Notes under the pieces: generated by a model
What the model was told of the DNA's origin: nothing
Databases searched by the model: none
The model's input: only the letters and a program-made list of their open reading frames with translations
Assembly: GCA_941918925.1 (NCBI GenBank)
Contig: OW799237.1
Location: forward strand, 4,817,201-4,881,200
Direction: 5' to 3'
DNA length: 64,000 bases
From: Phyto melanocephala
Lineage: Eukaryota; Arthropoda; Insecta; Diptera; Rhinophoridae
Program-made: the position numbers and the translations under genes
Shown here: one piece after another, positions 43,694-56,401 of the stretch
How the letters are laid out: each line of letters begins with the position of its first letter
Numbering within the stretch: position 1 is the first letter of the stretch

Positions 43694-46600
43694 TTAAATA
43701 ACGGTAGAAAATTGCAACAACTTATTTCCACGATCTTGGTCCCTCAACGAGTGCACTTTTTGTTTAAAAACATTCAATTCACAACAGAACGTATATCCTC
43801 TGGTGGTATCTAGGAAATTTGTATTAATTATACCCGATTGTCTGCAAACATTTGGACAGATTTCTTCGGCTGCACCATCGACTGCATAGGGATTGTTGAC
43901 AGTCACAAAAACAATAGCCGAATCACTGGCCTTGTGTATTAGAACCTTGAAGAAATACTTGGGAACTTTGAATTTTTGGTCTTTATCTAAATAAATTTCC
44001 ACTTGAGAACGATTTTGATGTGGTAATATTAAAGTAGCCATATGACCGGTATAGGATTCGATGTCACCTTTGTACATGATAGCAACGATACGAGCTAATT
44101 CTTCCACTACTAACCAATTGCCGACTTTAACAGCTCGAAATTCGGGTGCTGCATTGACATAATACAGTGTAGCCTGTTGTTCGTACCCGAAAACAAAATC
44201 AGTTTTGGCTGCTAATTGAGCAAATTCCAACAAGTTTTTTTTTTCAATATATTTTTGTTTTTTGCCCAAATATTTTTCAAAATATTTGATTTGATTTTCC
44301 TTATCTAAGATGGTTGTTTTCGCATTGGATTGCAAGCCATCGGTGCTCAGCTGATCGTGTATCCTTTTAGGTTTATACACTGCAAAGAAATTTAAATAAA
44401 AAGAAAATTATTTAATTAACACCTTAACCATTTCTACAATATTTAAAATAAATGAAATTTTTTCTTTGGTAATATTTGCTTCATAACTTAGCTAAGACAT
44501 AAGCAAAAAAAAAAAAAAACAGGACTGCCTCTGGTTTTTCCACATTTCGTTTTCATAATTTCTCCGATAATTTGCAAACAAGCTTGCAATTTTATTTATT
44601 AAGGAGACCAAACGGTCTTTTTTAGCTTTGCTGATGTCGATTACTTTTTAAATGTCCATTTTTATCATTCTATATCGATGTCCTTTGAAGCGTTTAATTT
44701 TGCTTATAACAAGATTATAAAAATACTGTCTGTCTCTGTACATGAAAATTTGTTTCTTTTAAATTTTGATGGTTGTGCATATAGTCGACAAACTAGAATT
44801 CAAAACGATACTATTCATAATAATTGTCTGTCTTTCTCAACTCGATTCGCCTAAAAACTTTTGCCTAAATTTATAAAATTTGGCATAGAGATACCTTGCA
44901 CCCAGGGTTAGCATATAGATGGGATTCTCCAATGGGATCTCCAGCTTCTCCAATTATAGCAAATATTATTAGACTGTTTTATTGAAAAATTAAATGTTAA
45001 GCCAAAGATATTTAATATTAATTTTTGCTAAGTCTATATCCACATTTGTTGCAAAACTTTCGAGTTTGTTGGTGAAGCTAAGAAGTCTGTTATACGAAGG
45101 CGTGGACACAGATGCAATTTTAAAAGAGAACTTATTTTATTGGTTCTTTTCCTTTCAGAATTGCTTGGCTTTAATTCAAATAATTTTTAATTAAATTATT
45201 AACTGAATACCGGTTTGTTTTTAAATAGAAGCTATGCGGAAAAATTAAAAAATCTACTAATCAATATCCCTAATCTATATAATATGCCTTTAGTGTTATT
45301 CGTTACTGGTTGGTTGGTTGGTTATCGTGGTAGTTCGCTGCACGCCAACAGTCAAGTAGAGTCTATATGACTCTGTTTTTACAGGACCACATCACTCGTC
45401 AGCTCTTAATGTATCTCAGAATAAATCCAAGAGTAAGGGTACTAGATCCACCCCGTGGCCGTGAGGTATCTCAGTAGATAATTCAGTCCAACTTCAGATA
45501 TCGCCGAGAGGCCATCCACTATATGTTCGGCCAGAAATCTGTGTCTTTTAGCCGCCAGTGCAGGACATTCGCAGAGAAGGTGGAAAACCGATTTCTCCTT
45601 CTCTCTATCCAGACAGCTGCGACAATGGTCGTTCGATGGAAGTCCGAGTCGATTTGCATGTTTGCCTAACATTTAGTGACCCGTCAATACCGCCAGCAAC
45701 CTCGATATGTCCCTCCGACTTCGACTGGTAAGTTGCAATGTACGTCGTGCATCAAAAGAGGGCCACGTGAGCCGTGCCACCTTACACATGCCCACGCCAC
45801 CTGTCACTAGCCTTCCGGAGAAAGTGTCTGGAGATTCTGCTTTTGATAGTCCCTAACGGGATTGCAACTGCAATTGCGTTAGAGATATCCAAATCAGATC
45901 CTCTCCTGGCTAGATCATCAGCCCGCTCATTACCATAGTGGCCCTTATGCGCAGGAATCCAAACTAGAGTAACGTCAGCCCGCTGACCAAGCCTTGACAG
46001 TTCCTTTCTACATTGGCCAACAAAATTAGACGATTAGACGTAGTAATGTACGACCTGAGTGACAAGAGTGCCGCCTGACTAGTTACTAGTTTGGGAATAA
46101 TTATTAACAATCCGCAAAGTTATAGACAAAAATAATTTTAAAAAACTTTTTTTCTTTACAATAACAAGTTTCTAAAGCTGAAAATTAATTTTTGGACTTA
46201 GTCTACACTCCCAGTTGTGGTGCCAGAAATTCCTATAGAAAAAAAAACAACTAAATCGGTTTGAAACTGACTGAGATATAAGCACAACAACTGCCTAAAC
46301 TTTACAAACGAAAATCAAATTTTTTTTCAAGATAACGAAAAGACTCTACATAGTGGCTTGACTAGTTTAAAAATAAATTAACAATCCAAGATAACGTCCG
46401 AAACCAAATAGAATAAGTAGTATATAGAATTCGGACGAATATATCACTCCTTATTGTTTTTAAATTTTATTTAGATAAAGTAAAAGTTTTAAATTTGTAA
46501 ACCAAAACTGTTAACGATCTTTGGAAAAATAAACACTACTACTCACTTTTTATAGCGGCGCCATTCAGTGTGACACGAGTATATATTGCACGTTCCGTGT

Positions 46601-47186
46601 CACTGTTATAACATACTTCATATAGTGGCCCATAAAATTGGTCATTATTACCAAAACCAATATTATACGTATAACCAAAATTATTACCACACAATTCATT
46701 GGTCATTTGCAAGGAAGAGCTCGGCATATCTTTGCACGTCAATTGTTTAAGATTGTGAATGTGTTTCTTTTTTTTGTTGTCCACAAAATTACCCTTCAAA
46801 CATTTCAAGTCCATGCTATCGAAGCCAGTGTTCGCGAAAGCATTGTTAGCGCCGGTGCAAAGCAATCTTAATTTTGTGCCTTCATTTAGGCTAGTAACTT
46901 CACCAGTAGGTTTGAAAAGTTGATAGCCATTTCCAGAAATGGATGTCAAGATGACGGGAGCAGTTCTTTCGATGTCGCGCACTTTTATAACACAACTTGA
47001 TACATTATTAGCAGCTGTATTATCTAAGGATATACAAGTTCACATATATAAATTTATATACAAAAAGGATTTTTATTTAAAAGGATAGATTTTATTATTC
47101 GTTTAAACAAAAATGTCCTTCACAATTGCCTTTAACTCACCGAATGTTGTAGAGAAACAAACGAATAGAATCAATAACTTCCACAT
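43694..47186 (-). CDS. Nuclease-family secreted protein lacking catalytic His, gene G
   Basis: Exons 47141-47186, 46547-47023 and 43694-44379, GT/AG, phase-1 introns; about 402 residues. The signal peptide starts MWKLLILFVCF. The N-terminal Cys domain is at residues 16-174. The nuclease motif is F-A-Q at 227-229 instead of RGH, and the metal-ligand Asn position is Lys (259), so both key residues are lost. Trp and Glu of the same helix and the C-terminal cysteines (CPNVC, FCC) remain. The junction codon is Met rather than the Tyr used by the paralogs. Intron 2 (2.2 kb) contains a LINE relic and R2-type sequence. Probably a secreted pseudo-nuclease. Confidence 0.85.
45308..46085 (-). pseudogene. 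LINE RNase H domain and 3' end relic
   Basis: The minus strand encodes VTLVWIPAHKGHYGNERADD and LARRGSDLDIS (RNase H), then after frameshifts LGKHANRLGLPSNDHCRSC and VFHLLCECPALA, the typical C-terminus of I/Jockey-clade LINE Pol proteins. The relic ends with an AACC-tetramer tail at 45308-45324 (read on the minus strand), marking the LINE 3' end. It sits in intron 2 of gene G. Confidence 0.85.
46100..46470. repeat. R2 repeat fragment in intron 2 of gene G
   Basis: Shares 'actgagatataagcacaaca' and 'acaaacgaaaatc' with R2-containing regions near 5.8 and 54.75 kb, and ends in an eroded R1-like 'gaattcggacgaatat'. Non-coding. Confidence 0.5.
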
Positions 47187-47259
47187 TTTGATACAACTTA
47201 GGAGATGTTCAAAATAAAGCTGTTGGTTTCCTTTAACTGTTTCCTACATTTTGTACGTC

Positions 47260-47267
47260 TATTTATA
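47260..47267 (-). promoter_or_regulatory. TATA box of gene G
   Basis: TATAAATA on the minus strand within 'cggtataaata', 74 bp upstream of the ATG. Confidence 0.7.
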
Positions 47268-47734
47268 CCGAATTTTAATGTTTAACTTGTTAATTTTGTA
47301 GTTGTACATGTTTTTGTTTACACATATACATTATTAATTTCAATCATTTTATATTTGTAAACAAATGTTTTTTTTTTGGGGTTAAAAAGAAAAGGCATAT
47401 GTGTTTTAGTAATTCGTTTGTTATTTTTTTTTTAACAACTTGAATCATAATAGTAATTTGTTCGGCATTGACAAATGTTTAAAATCTTACAACTTACTAA
47501 CCGATATACAGTATGATTTTTGACATTACATTAGATAAGAAAAAAAAAGAAAAACTTTCCCAGTCTTTAAACTCTATTGTGTGGTCAGAAAACAAACATG
47601 GCGATGATCTTTCTTCTAATGACGATAACTGTGACCCAGATAACATTCGTTTTAAATGGCACATGGTATTAATTTGAATATTAACGAAAAGGGCAACCTG
47701 TCAAAGATATTGTCAAATTACTTACACACCTAAT

Positions 47735-48026
47735 CAAGGCATATCCATAAGGTAAATGCAACGGCGAATTGATACTTGAATTGCAACTTTTGAGGGGATG
47801 TTTTATGTTAAGGCCAATTCGTATATCAGGGATGGAAAAGTTGTTTTGGCATATTAAATATAATAAAATTTGATTAAAAAAGGATATAAATTTTTGAAAC
47901 ACATTATTAATGACGCAAAAGCAACAAATACACATAAATTTAGCACAAATATTATCAAAAAAGTACGCGTAAGTTAATTGTTTAATACCGAATCCAAAAT
48001 CACAATTTCCTTCCCTGCATTAATAA
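47735..48026. repeat. Direct repeat, copy 1
   Basis: About 290 bp, running from 'caaggcatatccataaggt' to 'ttccctgcattaataa'. It is repeated in the same orientation at 48302-48598. The two differ by scattered changes. Identity of the element is unknown. Confidence 0.8.
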
Positions 48027-48301
48027 ATAAAATCAGTTCTGGTCAAAAGAGTACTGACGATGAAACCGTAGCTGGTTTCAAAAATGCATTCCACTCAGCT
48101 AGTATCGAATGACTAACTTTTCCTTGATATTCTTGTCGTTATCGCATTGAACTTATAGCCTGAATTTAAAATTTAAATATAATACAAATAGAAAAGTTCG
48201 TAAAAATGTAAATACAAAATACAAATACAAAATCAAACAATAAAAATTGTTTTATATTTAAGAATATTCTTTGTAATATAGTTTTTTTTGGCCTTTGGGG
48301 C

Positions 48302-48598
48302 CAAGGCATATCCATAAGGTATATGCAACGGCGAATTGATACAACAAAGCAACTTTTCATGTGATGTTTTATGTCAAGGCCAATTCGTATATCAGGCATG
48401 GAAAAGGTGTTTTTACATATTAAATATAATAAAATTTGATTAAAAAAAGGATATAATTGTTTGAAACACATTATTAATGACGCAAAAGCTACAAATATAC
48501 ATACATAAATTTAGCACATTTTTTTATCAAAAATGTACGTGTAAGTTAATTGTTTAATACAGAATTTAAAATCACATTTCCCTTCCCTGCATTAATAA
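48302..48598. repeat. Direct repeat, copy 2
   Basis: Second copy of the repeat at 47735-48026, about 275 bp further on. It may be two insertions of one element or the ends of a composite element. Confidence 0.8.
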
Positions 48599-48790
48599 GG
48601 CAAATTCAACCAATTTTGACAAAATGTTTCACAATCAGCTGGGCTGATAATTTCACCTGTATGAATTCGCCTTGTTTGGGGCTTTTTATATTACTTTTGT
48701 TGAAAATAAATAAATAAATTCAACCAATTTTGACAAAAAGTTTTCCCATCAGCTGGGCTGATAATTTCACCTGTATGAATTCGCCTTGCA
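48598..48790. mobile_element. Pair of ~80-bp MITE-like units
   Basis: Two direct units (48598-48677 and 48713-48790) share 'ttcaaccaattttgacaaaa' and 'cagctgggctgataatttca', and each ends 'gaattcgcctt'. The first unit also starts with the reverse of that end ('aaggcaaattca'). Confidence 0.65.
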
Positions 48791-48839
48791 TCTAATGAAA
48801 CGATTTTATAAAGTGACCAAAATTTAAAATCATCTGCGT

Positions 48840-49330
48840 ATGTTTTTTTTATTAATTATTATTATTACACATCGACTCCGTTGCTGGTGGGTGTATTTGC
48901 TAACAAAAGGAGATTGCAAAAATTATGTCTGTTTAAATCATTTTACCAAACAATTGCTTGTAAGCCCCACCTCTTTTATTTTTATGCTCTTTAATTTAGT
49001 CGTCCATGACACAGCGACGAGTACACATCCTTAGTGGTTGTGTTTATATTTTTTTAAAATACAGTGCGTAGAAAAATTATGGATTTAGGAAAATATATTG
49101 TTATTTTAAATTCAAAAGTCAAATTTTTAAATTTAAAACAGTAAAATGTATTAAAAACTTAAAATTTTGTCTTTACTGCATTAATATTATTTTTTTACAG
49201 CCAAAACAATTTCTTGTGTTCAAATTTTAAAGGAACAATTTACGCTTACTTTTTGTCCAACGAAAAAAATCACAAATTCAGTGAGATCCGCATTATTTTA
49301 ATTTTTTTTACAATCAAAACAACTTTTTGT
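48840..49330. other. No gene seen
   Basis: AT-rich, with a chance 64-codon frame and no recognisable protein or repeat. Confidence 0.4.
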
Positions 49331-49339
49331 AACTAAATT

Positions 49340-49800
49340 TTAATAAAAATCTGTAGGCTTGTCTTTTTGTATCACTGTTCTTAAAATTCTCTCGCCAATA
49401 CGGCTGCAAAACATTTTTGGGCATTTATGGTTTAAATGTTTTATTGCATTGACGTCACAACGGTTATATGGAATGGCAATAAAGTTGTTAGTATAGCAAC
49501 AGTAATGGTCGAAGTAAAGCATTATATTTTTATCGACTATACGAGGTTCACAAATAACCCAACCGCTTTCACTTCGCTACCAAACGCTTTGTAAAAATCG
49601 GATTTTCTAATTGCAAAACTTTGCTGCGGTATTATTTCGGTTTGCCAGATATAAATTTGTATCACTGGATGGAGGAGGACAATTTTTGATAAGTAAAAAA
49701 TGCTTGCCGTTCTTACCGTGACATACAATAGATATGAAAAACGGCAGATATTAAAACGGCATAATCGCCACAAAGTGTCAACATTGACTCACCCTCATTT
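49340..49800 (-). pseudogene. Decayed copy of unknown gene X (upstream of gene G)
   Basis: Minus-strand frames give QQSFAIRKSDFYKAFGSE, then in another frame WVICEPRIVDKNIMLYFD, HYCCYTNNFIAIPYNRC and PKMFCSRIGERI. The frame change and in-frame stops show decay. The same sequence recurs upstream of genes H and I. The CYT..F.I block resembles the frame at 39.34-39.70 kb. Confidence 0.55.
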
Positions 49801-49924
49801 GAAATTTCAATATAATACTGAATCATTTTTACTTAATATTTTCAGCAGAAGGAAAATTACAGCATTTGTTCTCCAGCGAAATTTTACTCAAGCGTTTCAG
49901 TACGCAGTGCTTTTACTGAAGAGA

Positions 49925-50690
49925 TTCAATTAAGAATTTGAAAATTTTGATCACGTCCGAGTGCCGTAATTTGCCACCAGGTGATAGGGTAATATGAATA
50001 TCTTCTATGCTAAGTACTGATTCTGCAAACAATGAAAAGGAAGCACAAATAAAAGTTAATGTTTTTTTAAAACTGTTTTTAAACTGCGCAAAAATAATAT
50101 TGTTGTTTACCGCAGCATTCTATGAAAGTTTCAAAAATATTTACCTAATTTTTGCAGTCAGTTATTTTTAAATATTGTTTTTATTTAATTAATTATCGAT
50201 TTAGGAACGAAAACTAATAAACAACAACAGTACAATCGTAATGTAAAAATAGATTTGCACCTTATTATTGTATTGTTGTAGTGAAAGGGTAAAATAATAT
50301 TTATTCATGTCTACCCATTTATTTAACAATTTCTAATTTTATGAAAATAATACGTTCATAAATATGTATGTACTTATGGTAGTGTGTGTGTGTACTTGTA
50401 AAAAGAATTACTTACAAAAAATTTTATATTAAAAAATAACAAATTTCGATTTCTCACATTTCACTCTGACATTAGAGTTTTTCTTACAAGTGTAATTTAA
50501 AGCGAGAATTCGGATCCAGGTCCATCCATAATGCGTGACATATGAAAAATAGGTTATGCGTTGATGCCAGAACGTGTGGTTGTTGACTTGTAGCTTAGGA
50601 AATGAGTAGCTGAGTTACAAAACTCGTTCGTTAAAAAAATTTTAACAAAAGGATTGAAAAACAATTAATACTGATAGTTCTTATGGTGCT
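49925..50690. other. Duplicated upstream flank, no gene seen
   Basis: Positions up to about 50170 match the flank upstream of gene H (55.6-55.9 kb), including half of the MITE seen whole at 11.98 kb ('tcacgtccgagtgccgtaat'). The rest is AT-rich. Confidence 0.5.
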
Positions 50691-50699
50691 ATATTAGAA

Positions 50700-51770
50700 G
50701 AAATATTCTGATTATATTAATGCATGTCTCTTTTAATGAAAGTGGGCGTTAAAGTAGGCGTGTCAATATAGTTTCTGCTAATACATAAAACTGAGATATT
50801 TCAATATAGTCCTTTAGTCTTCCAAAAACTTTGTCCATAGAGAAATAATATGAATTTAAGATAAACCGTTATATGGGAGGTAGGCGTTAAAGTGGGCGTG
50901 TCACTTAAATTTTCTGGCATAACAATGACATTGACTAAAAGGATATATGTAGCAAATTTCATCATTATACCTAATTTTGTCGGTTTTATGAGCTTTTAAA
51001 ATTCATTAACACTAGATAACGTGAAAAGCGGGCGTTGTAGTAGGCGTATCGAAGTTGTTTCTGCTAATGAATACAACTTAGATATTTCAATAGAGTCCTT
51101 TCTTCATCCGAAATCTTTATTCATAGAGAAATTTTATGTGAATTTGAGGAAAAACGTTATATGGGAGGTGAGCGTAAAAGTGGGCATGTCACATTTATTT
51201 TACGTTAGAACAAAGCCTTTGACTAAAAAGCAATGTTTGCAAAATTTCAGAATCGTACATCTAATTTTGTTGCTTTTATGACGTTTTTGTTTTTAAATAT
51301 ACCGAAAAATACACTGTGCGGTATAAATTTTCGTACATTTTGATCTAAACCTACTATCCTAATGCATAGATTTAGGTATTTTTCAGGGAAAATATTGTCA
51401 GGAAATATACATTCGAAATTTCATAAGTCTACGTAAATGCGTTTGGACACAATTCCATTTTATTCGATGTTGGAAGAAGTAGGTTTTTTTAACCTACTCT
51501 TGCATTACGAGCTATAAAACTCTTCCTTATATTCCGATTTAGCCCATTTTCAATACCAAACAAACCTTGTGTATAAGAAATATTTTGGAAAAATTTGAGC
51601 CTCCTAGCTTTTTCGGTCCGACCTCTATCGTGCTTTCAACAGATGGACAGACGGACGGACATAGCTAGATTGTCATAAAATCAAACCCCGATTCAGAATA
51701 TATATACTTTATGGGGTCAAAAATGTGTATATTTCGATGTATTACAAACGGAATGACAAAATGAATATAC
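50700..51770 (+). repeat. Tandem ~300-bp repeats with an R1-like end
   Basis: Two to three diverged units share 'gggcgttaaagt.ggcgtgtc', 'tttctgctaat', 'gatatttcaat' and 'gttatatgggaggt'. They are followed by 'gacagacggacggacat' and 'atactttatggggtc', the 3' part of R1. The H/I duplication begins right after it. Confidence 0.65.
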
Positions 51771-52405
51771 CGAAATTCAGTCTAAGGAAGCATGGATAGC
51801 CATTTGCATTCAAGAATGAAATTTTTACTCTACAAGTACCAGGAAATCTCATATAAAAGGATGAATTAGACAATACGACCTTGTTAAGCTTAAACTTAGA
51901 TGAAAACCATTGAGATGACATTTTTTGCGAAACTGCGTTTGATGTATTTATCGAAACAAAAAAAAGTAGACAAAGAAATTGTTGACAAAGTCAAGGAGCT
52001 GCTAAATCCTTTTTACTAAAAATTAATTTTAATTATTTATTTTTATTATTTAATTAATTTTAAACGTTACTTTTGTTGGCAAAGTGTTCATTTATTTTTT
52101 TAAATTTTTGAGAGTAATTGTGCACAATTCCCTTTTACTTTCTCGTTGTAAGTGTTTACTGTGGAAGTAACACACCTATTTTTCTTAAATTAAGTAAAGA
52201 TATAGACATTTTCGTAGAAGCATATTTAAAATTTATTTCAAAATTAGGAAAAACATTTTTTTGCAAGTAAATAAAGAAAAGAAAAGTAAATATTTTAACA
52301 AGGCAAGAAATGTTGAAGTTGAATCGTACAAAAATGACTCAATGGACCCGGCGCAGTTAGTATGTAGATATATTTATATTTAATTTTTATTTAATGTTGT
52401 CCGAT

Positions 52406-54203
52406 TTAATGAAAAGTAGCAAATTTCAGCAACTTACTACCACGAACCTCGTCCGTCAACGAATCCACTTTTTGTTTAAACAAATTTAATTCACAGCAGA
52501 ACGTATAACCTTCTTTTGTATTTCGGAATCTAGGATTGACAATACCCGCTTCCTCACAAACATTGGGGCAAAATTCTTCGGCTGGACCATTGAGTATGTA
52601 GGGATTATTAACAGTCACAAGCACAATAGCTGAATCAGTAGACTTGTGCATTAGAACCTTGTAAAAATACATGGGAACTTTGAATTTGTTTGCGGCATCT
52701 AAATAAATTTCCACTTGAGAACCGTTTTGATGTGGCAGTTCCAAAGTACTCATATGACCGGTATAGGATTCGATGTCATCTTTGGAAATGATTGCAGTGG
52801 TACGAGCCAATTCTTCCACTCTCAACCAGTTGCCGATATTAACAGCTCGAAATTCGGGTGCTGCATTGACATAATACAGTGTGGCCTGTTGTTCGTACCC
52901 GAAAATAAAATCAGTTTCGGCTGCTAATTGAGCAAAATCCAAAAAGTTATTTTTATCAATATATTTTTGTTTTTTTCCAAAATATTTTTCAAAACGTTGG
53001 ATTTGATTTTTCTGGTTTAAGAGGGTTGTTTTTTCAACAGATTGCAAGCCAGAGGTTTCCAAGTGATAGCGGTGACTTCTAGAAGTAGAGTCTGCAAAAT
53101 TGTGAATAAACCGAGAATTTATTATTCTTGTTTGAAAGCAAATTATATTCATTTTTTTTCCAGTTGTCGAAATCGTTTTCGTTTTTAAGTCAATATCACT
53201 TTGCTTCTCTATTGACATCACTTCGACATCAATTAATAATAATTGAAGACTTGTGATGACTAATAAGCATATGTCTAATGTCGTAAACAAACAATAAAGT
53301 GATGTAGACTCAAAAAACGATAACGACGTCGATACCTAAAATAAAGGACAATTTTAAATTTGTTTTAGAAATAATTCAATTTATATTTTTCATAAATTAA
53401 TGAAATTTATGGCAAGTTTTCATAAAAAGACAATTTATAAGAAATTACAAGTGATAATTTCGCAAGTGTTTTTTTATTTTGTTGAGAAGATAAACTGAAA
53501 TTTTTAAATTCGTATAACAAAAATGTAATTGTTCTTTTTTTGAATAATAAATAGACTACTTACAGTCCATAGCAGCTCCATTTAGTGTGACATGGGAATA
53601 TATTGTACGTTCCGTGAGACTGTTATAACATATTTCATATACAGGTCCATAAAACTGGCCATTATATTCGAAACCAATATTGTACGTATAACCAAAATTA
53701 TTCCCACACATTTCGTTTGTAGTTTGCAAAGAAGAGCTCGGCATATCTTTGCACACCAATTGATTAAGATTTTGAATGTGATTTTGGTTGTCCACTAAAT
53801 TACCCTTCAAACATTTCAAGTCCATGCTACCGAAGCCAGTGTTGGCAAAAGCATTGTTAGCGCCGGTACAAAGTAATCTTAATTTTGTGCCTGCTCTAAT
53901 GCTGGCTATTTTACCAGTAGGTTTAAAAAGTTTGTAGTCATTTTCAGAAACGGATGTCAAGATGACTGGAGCTAATGCTTTGATGTAGCGCAATTTTATA
54001 AGACAACTTGTCCTATTATTAGCAGTTGTATTATCTAAGGATATACAAGTTCAAATATAAATTAATATACAAAACGGATTTTCATTTGGAAGGATACATT
54101 TTATTATTTGCTTAAATATTTTCTAAAAAATATCCTTTTCAATTGCCTTTAACTCACCGAATGTTGTAGAGAAATAAACGATTAGAATCAATAACTTCCA
54201 CAT
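52406..54203 (-). CDS. Nuclease-family secreted protein lacking catalytic His, gene H
   Basis: Exons 54158-54203, 53564-54034 and 52406-53091, GT/AG, phase-1 introns; about 400 residues. The signal peptide starts MWKLLILIVYF. The N-terminal Cys domain is at residues 16-172. The nuclease motif is F-A-Q (225-227), so the catalytic His is Gln. The metal-ligand Asn (N257) and following Trp and Glu are retained, unlike in D, F and G. Cysteines CPNVC and FCC are kept. Frame open throughout. A longer reading of exon 3 to 53290 runs into the intron and is rejected, because the CAG acceptor at 53092-53094 matches all the paralogs. Recent sister of gene I. Probably non-catalytic and secreted. Confidence 0.88.
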
Positions 54204-54276
54204 TTTGATACAACTTAAGTGATGTTCAAAATAAAGCTGTTGGTTTCCTTTAACTGTTTCCTTAATTGTCTATCTC

Positions 54277-54284
54277 TATTTATA
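54277..54284 (-). promoter_or_regulatory. TATA box of gene H
   Basis: TATAAATA on the minus strand, 74 bp upstream of the ATG. Identical context upstream of gene I. Confidence 0.7.
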
Positions 54285-54469
54285 CCGATTTTTAATGTTT
54301 AACTTCATAGATTTGAATGTATTTGTTAACACACATACAAACATATTGTTTACATTAATTCATTTTAAGTCTGCAAACAAATATTTTTTGAGTTAAATGG
54401 CATCTTTGATTTAGGTATTCGTTTGTTAAGATTTTTTTTAACAATAGCAATAAAGTTGAAAAGGGAGTT

Positions 54470-55070
54470 ATATTCAATCGGATAATACCCTTCACCGTCA
54501 TGTACATCGGTATTATGACCACATCGAGGCTTTGGCTAGAAATTTAGATTTCATGTTATATGCCAGTTTTTTTATTATTATTTCCGACGCCATCTTTGAT
54601 TTTGAAGTTTCACATAACTATTCTTATTCTACTGGTCAAACCCTTTAACTTGATGCTAATATTCAGCGGATTAAAAGGGACAAAGCCGTAAATATTGTAC
54701 TATATTTCACTAATATGGTAGAGAAATTAAAAAGAAATCGATTTTCGTTTGTAAATTTAAGGAAAAACACCGAGGCAGTTGTATATTGTTGCACATATCT
54801 CAGTTAGTTTCTAACCGATTTAGATATTAGTTTTTCTTAGAAATAATTTTTCAGACCATTGCTTCTAATTTGGTGTCTAAAGTGTCCAAAAACTATTTAG
54901 GAGCTTAATAATTTTATATATATTATAAAAAAATATATGTATTTTGTAAAATAATTTTTGCCTATAACTCTGCCGATTAGTGATCGATTTGTCCTAAATT
55001 TTTCACGAATATATCTTAGAGGTATAGCATATCTGTAAAAAGTCGCAAAGGTGACAACTTTTTGTGACTT
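54470..55070. repeat. R2 repeat copy, unit H
   Basis: Starts near 'acccttcaccgtcatgtaca' and includes 'gacgccatctttgat' and 'ctactggtcaaaccctt', then 'catatctcagttagtttcta'. Copied again at 62.79-63.35 kb. Confidence 0.65.
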
Positions 55071-55084
55071 AATTTTAATAAAAA

Positions 55085-55480
55085 TCTATAGGCTTACTTT
55101 TTCGTATCACTGTTTTTAAAATTCTCTCACCAATACGGCTGCAAAACATTTTTGGCCATCTATGGTTTAAATGTTTTATTGCATTGACGTCACAACGGTT
55201 ATATGGAATGTAAAGCAACAGTAATGGTCGAAGTAAATCATAATATTTTTGTCGACGATACGAGGTTCACAAATGACCCAACCGCTTTCACTTCACTACC
55301 AAACGCTTTGTAAAAATCGGATTTTCTAATTGCAAAACTTTGCTGCGGAATTATTTCGGTTTGCCAGATATAAATTTGTATCATTGGATGGAGGAGGAAA
55401 ATTTTTGATAAGTAAAAAATGCTTGCCGTTCTTACTAGTTACATTTCTTCTCAATTTGACATATCTTAACTATGTAACAT
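55085..55480 (-). pseudogene. Decayed copy of unknown gene X (upstream of gene H)
   Basis: Same blocks as at 49.34-49.80 kb (FAIRKSDFYKAFGSEVKA; then EPRIVDKNIMIYFDHYCC in another frame), with a deletion that removes the YTNNFIAIPYN part. Lies 870 bp upstream of gene H. Confidence 0.55.
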
Positions 55481-55699
55481 ACAATAGATATGAAAGAGGG
55501 CCGCCTACCTTATATGAAATTTCAATATAATATTGAATAAGTTTGTTATACTATTTTTACTGGAGGTAAAGTTACAGCATTTGTTCTCCAGCGAAATTTT
55601 ACTCAATCAAGAGATTCAATTAAGAATTTAAAAAAATTTTGATCACGTCCGAGTGGCGTAATATAGGGCAATATGAATATCTTCTATGCTAAGTACTGA

Positions 55700-56400
55700 T
55701 TCTGCAAACAATGAAAAGGAAGCACAAATAAAACTTGATATATTGTTTTAAAAAATGTTTTTAAACTGCGCAAAATAATATTGTTTATTTCAGCATTCTA
55801 TGAAAGTTTAAAAAATATTTACCTAATTTTTGCAGTCAGTTATTTTTAAATATTGTTTTTATTTAATTAATTATCGATTTAGGAACGATTTAGATTTGCA
55901 CCTTATTATTGTATTGTTGTAGCAAAAGTGTAAAATAATATTTACTCATGTCTAGACATTTATTTAACAATTTCTAATTTTATGAAAATAATACTTTTAT
56001 AATAAAAAAAATAACAAATTTCGATTTCTCACATTCGAACGCGATTGTAATTTTACTCCAACATTAGAGTTTTTCTTACAAGTGTAATAGAAAACGAGAA
56101 TTTTTTGCAGGTCCTTTCTACTCGTTACGCTAAAATAAACATTGTAATTTAACACCTGATTTTAAAAAAACACAGAAAATTTGATGGCCTTCGAGGTTCA
56201 CAAAAAAGGTCAGACACGACTATTTATATATGTTTAACAGATTTTTATGATACTGTACACCTACATTAAGTTGCCCTGACAATACAATATTGTGATAATT
56301 GCAACAGAAGCTGAATGAATAGTCTTAATATTAATTATCGCATATTCACACTAACTAAGGTTCTGTAATTGTGTGTGTGTGTGTATGTGTGACTTTATTA
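55700..56400. other. No gene seen
   Basis: AT-rich. Positions to about 55990 continue the homology with 50.0-50.3 kb. A short (GT)n lies at 56371-56390. Confidence 0.45.
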
Positions 56401-56401
56401 C

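Larger units (their letters stand above)
51771..55690. repeat. Segmental duplication, unit H
   Basis: Colinear with 59931-64000 through the 3' flank, all three exons, both introns, the promoter, R2 and the decayed gene X. The left boundary is sharp: 'attcagtctaaggaagcatg' at 51776 and 59936. Spacing gives a tandem unit of about 8.16 kb. Confidence 0.85.

Noticed and set aside
52406..53290. Extended 294-residue reading of exon 3 of gene H with an upstream Met
   Set aside because: The extra N-terminal part is intron. The CAG acceptor at 53092-53094 and phase match all six paralogs, and the signal peptide lies in exon 1.
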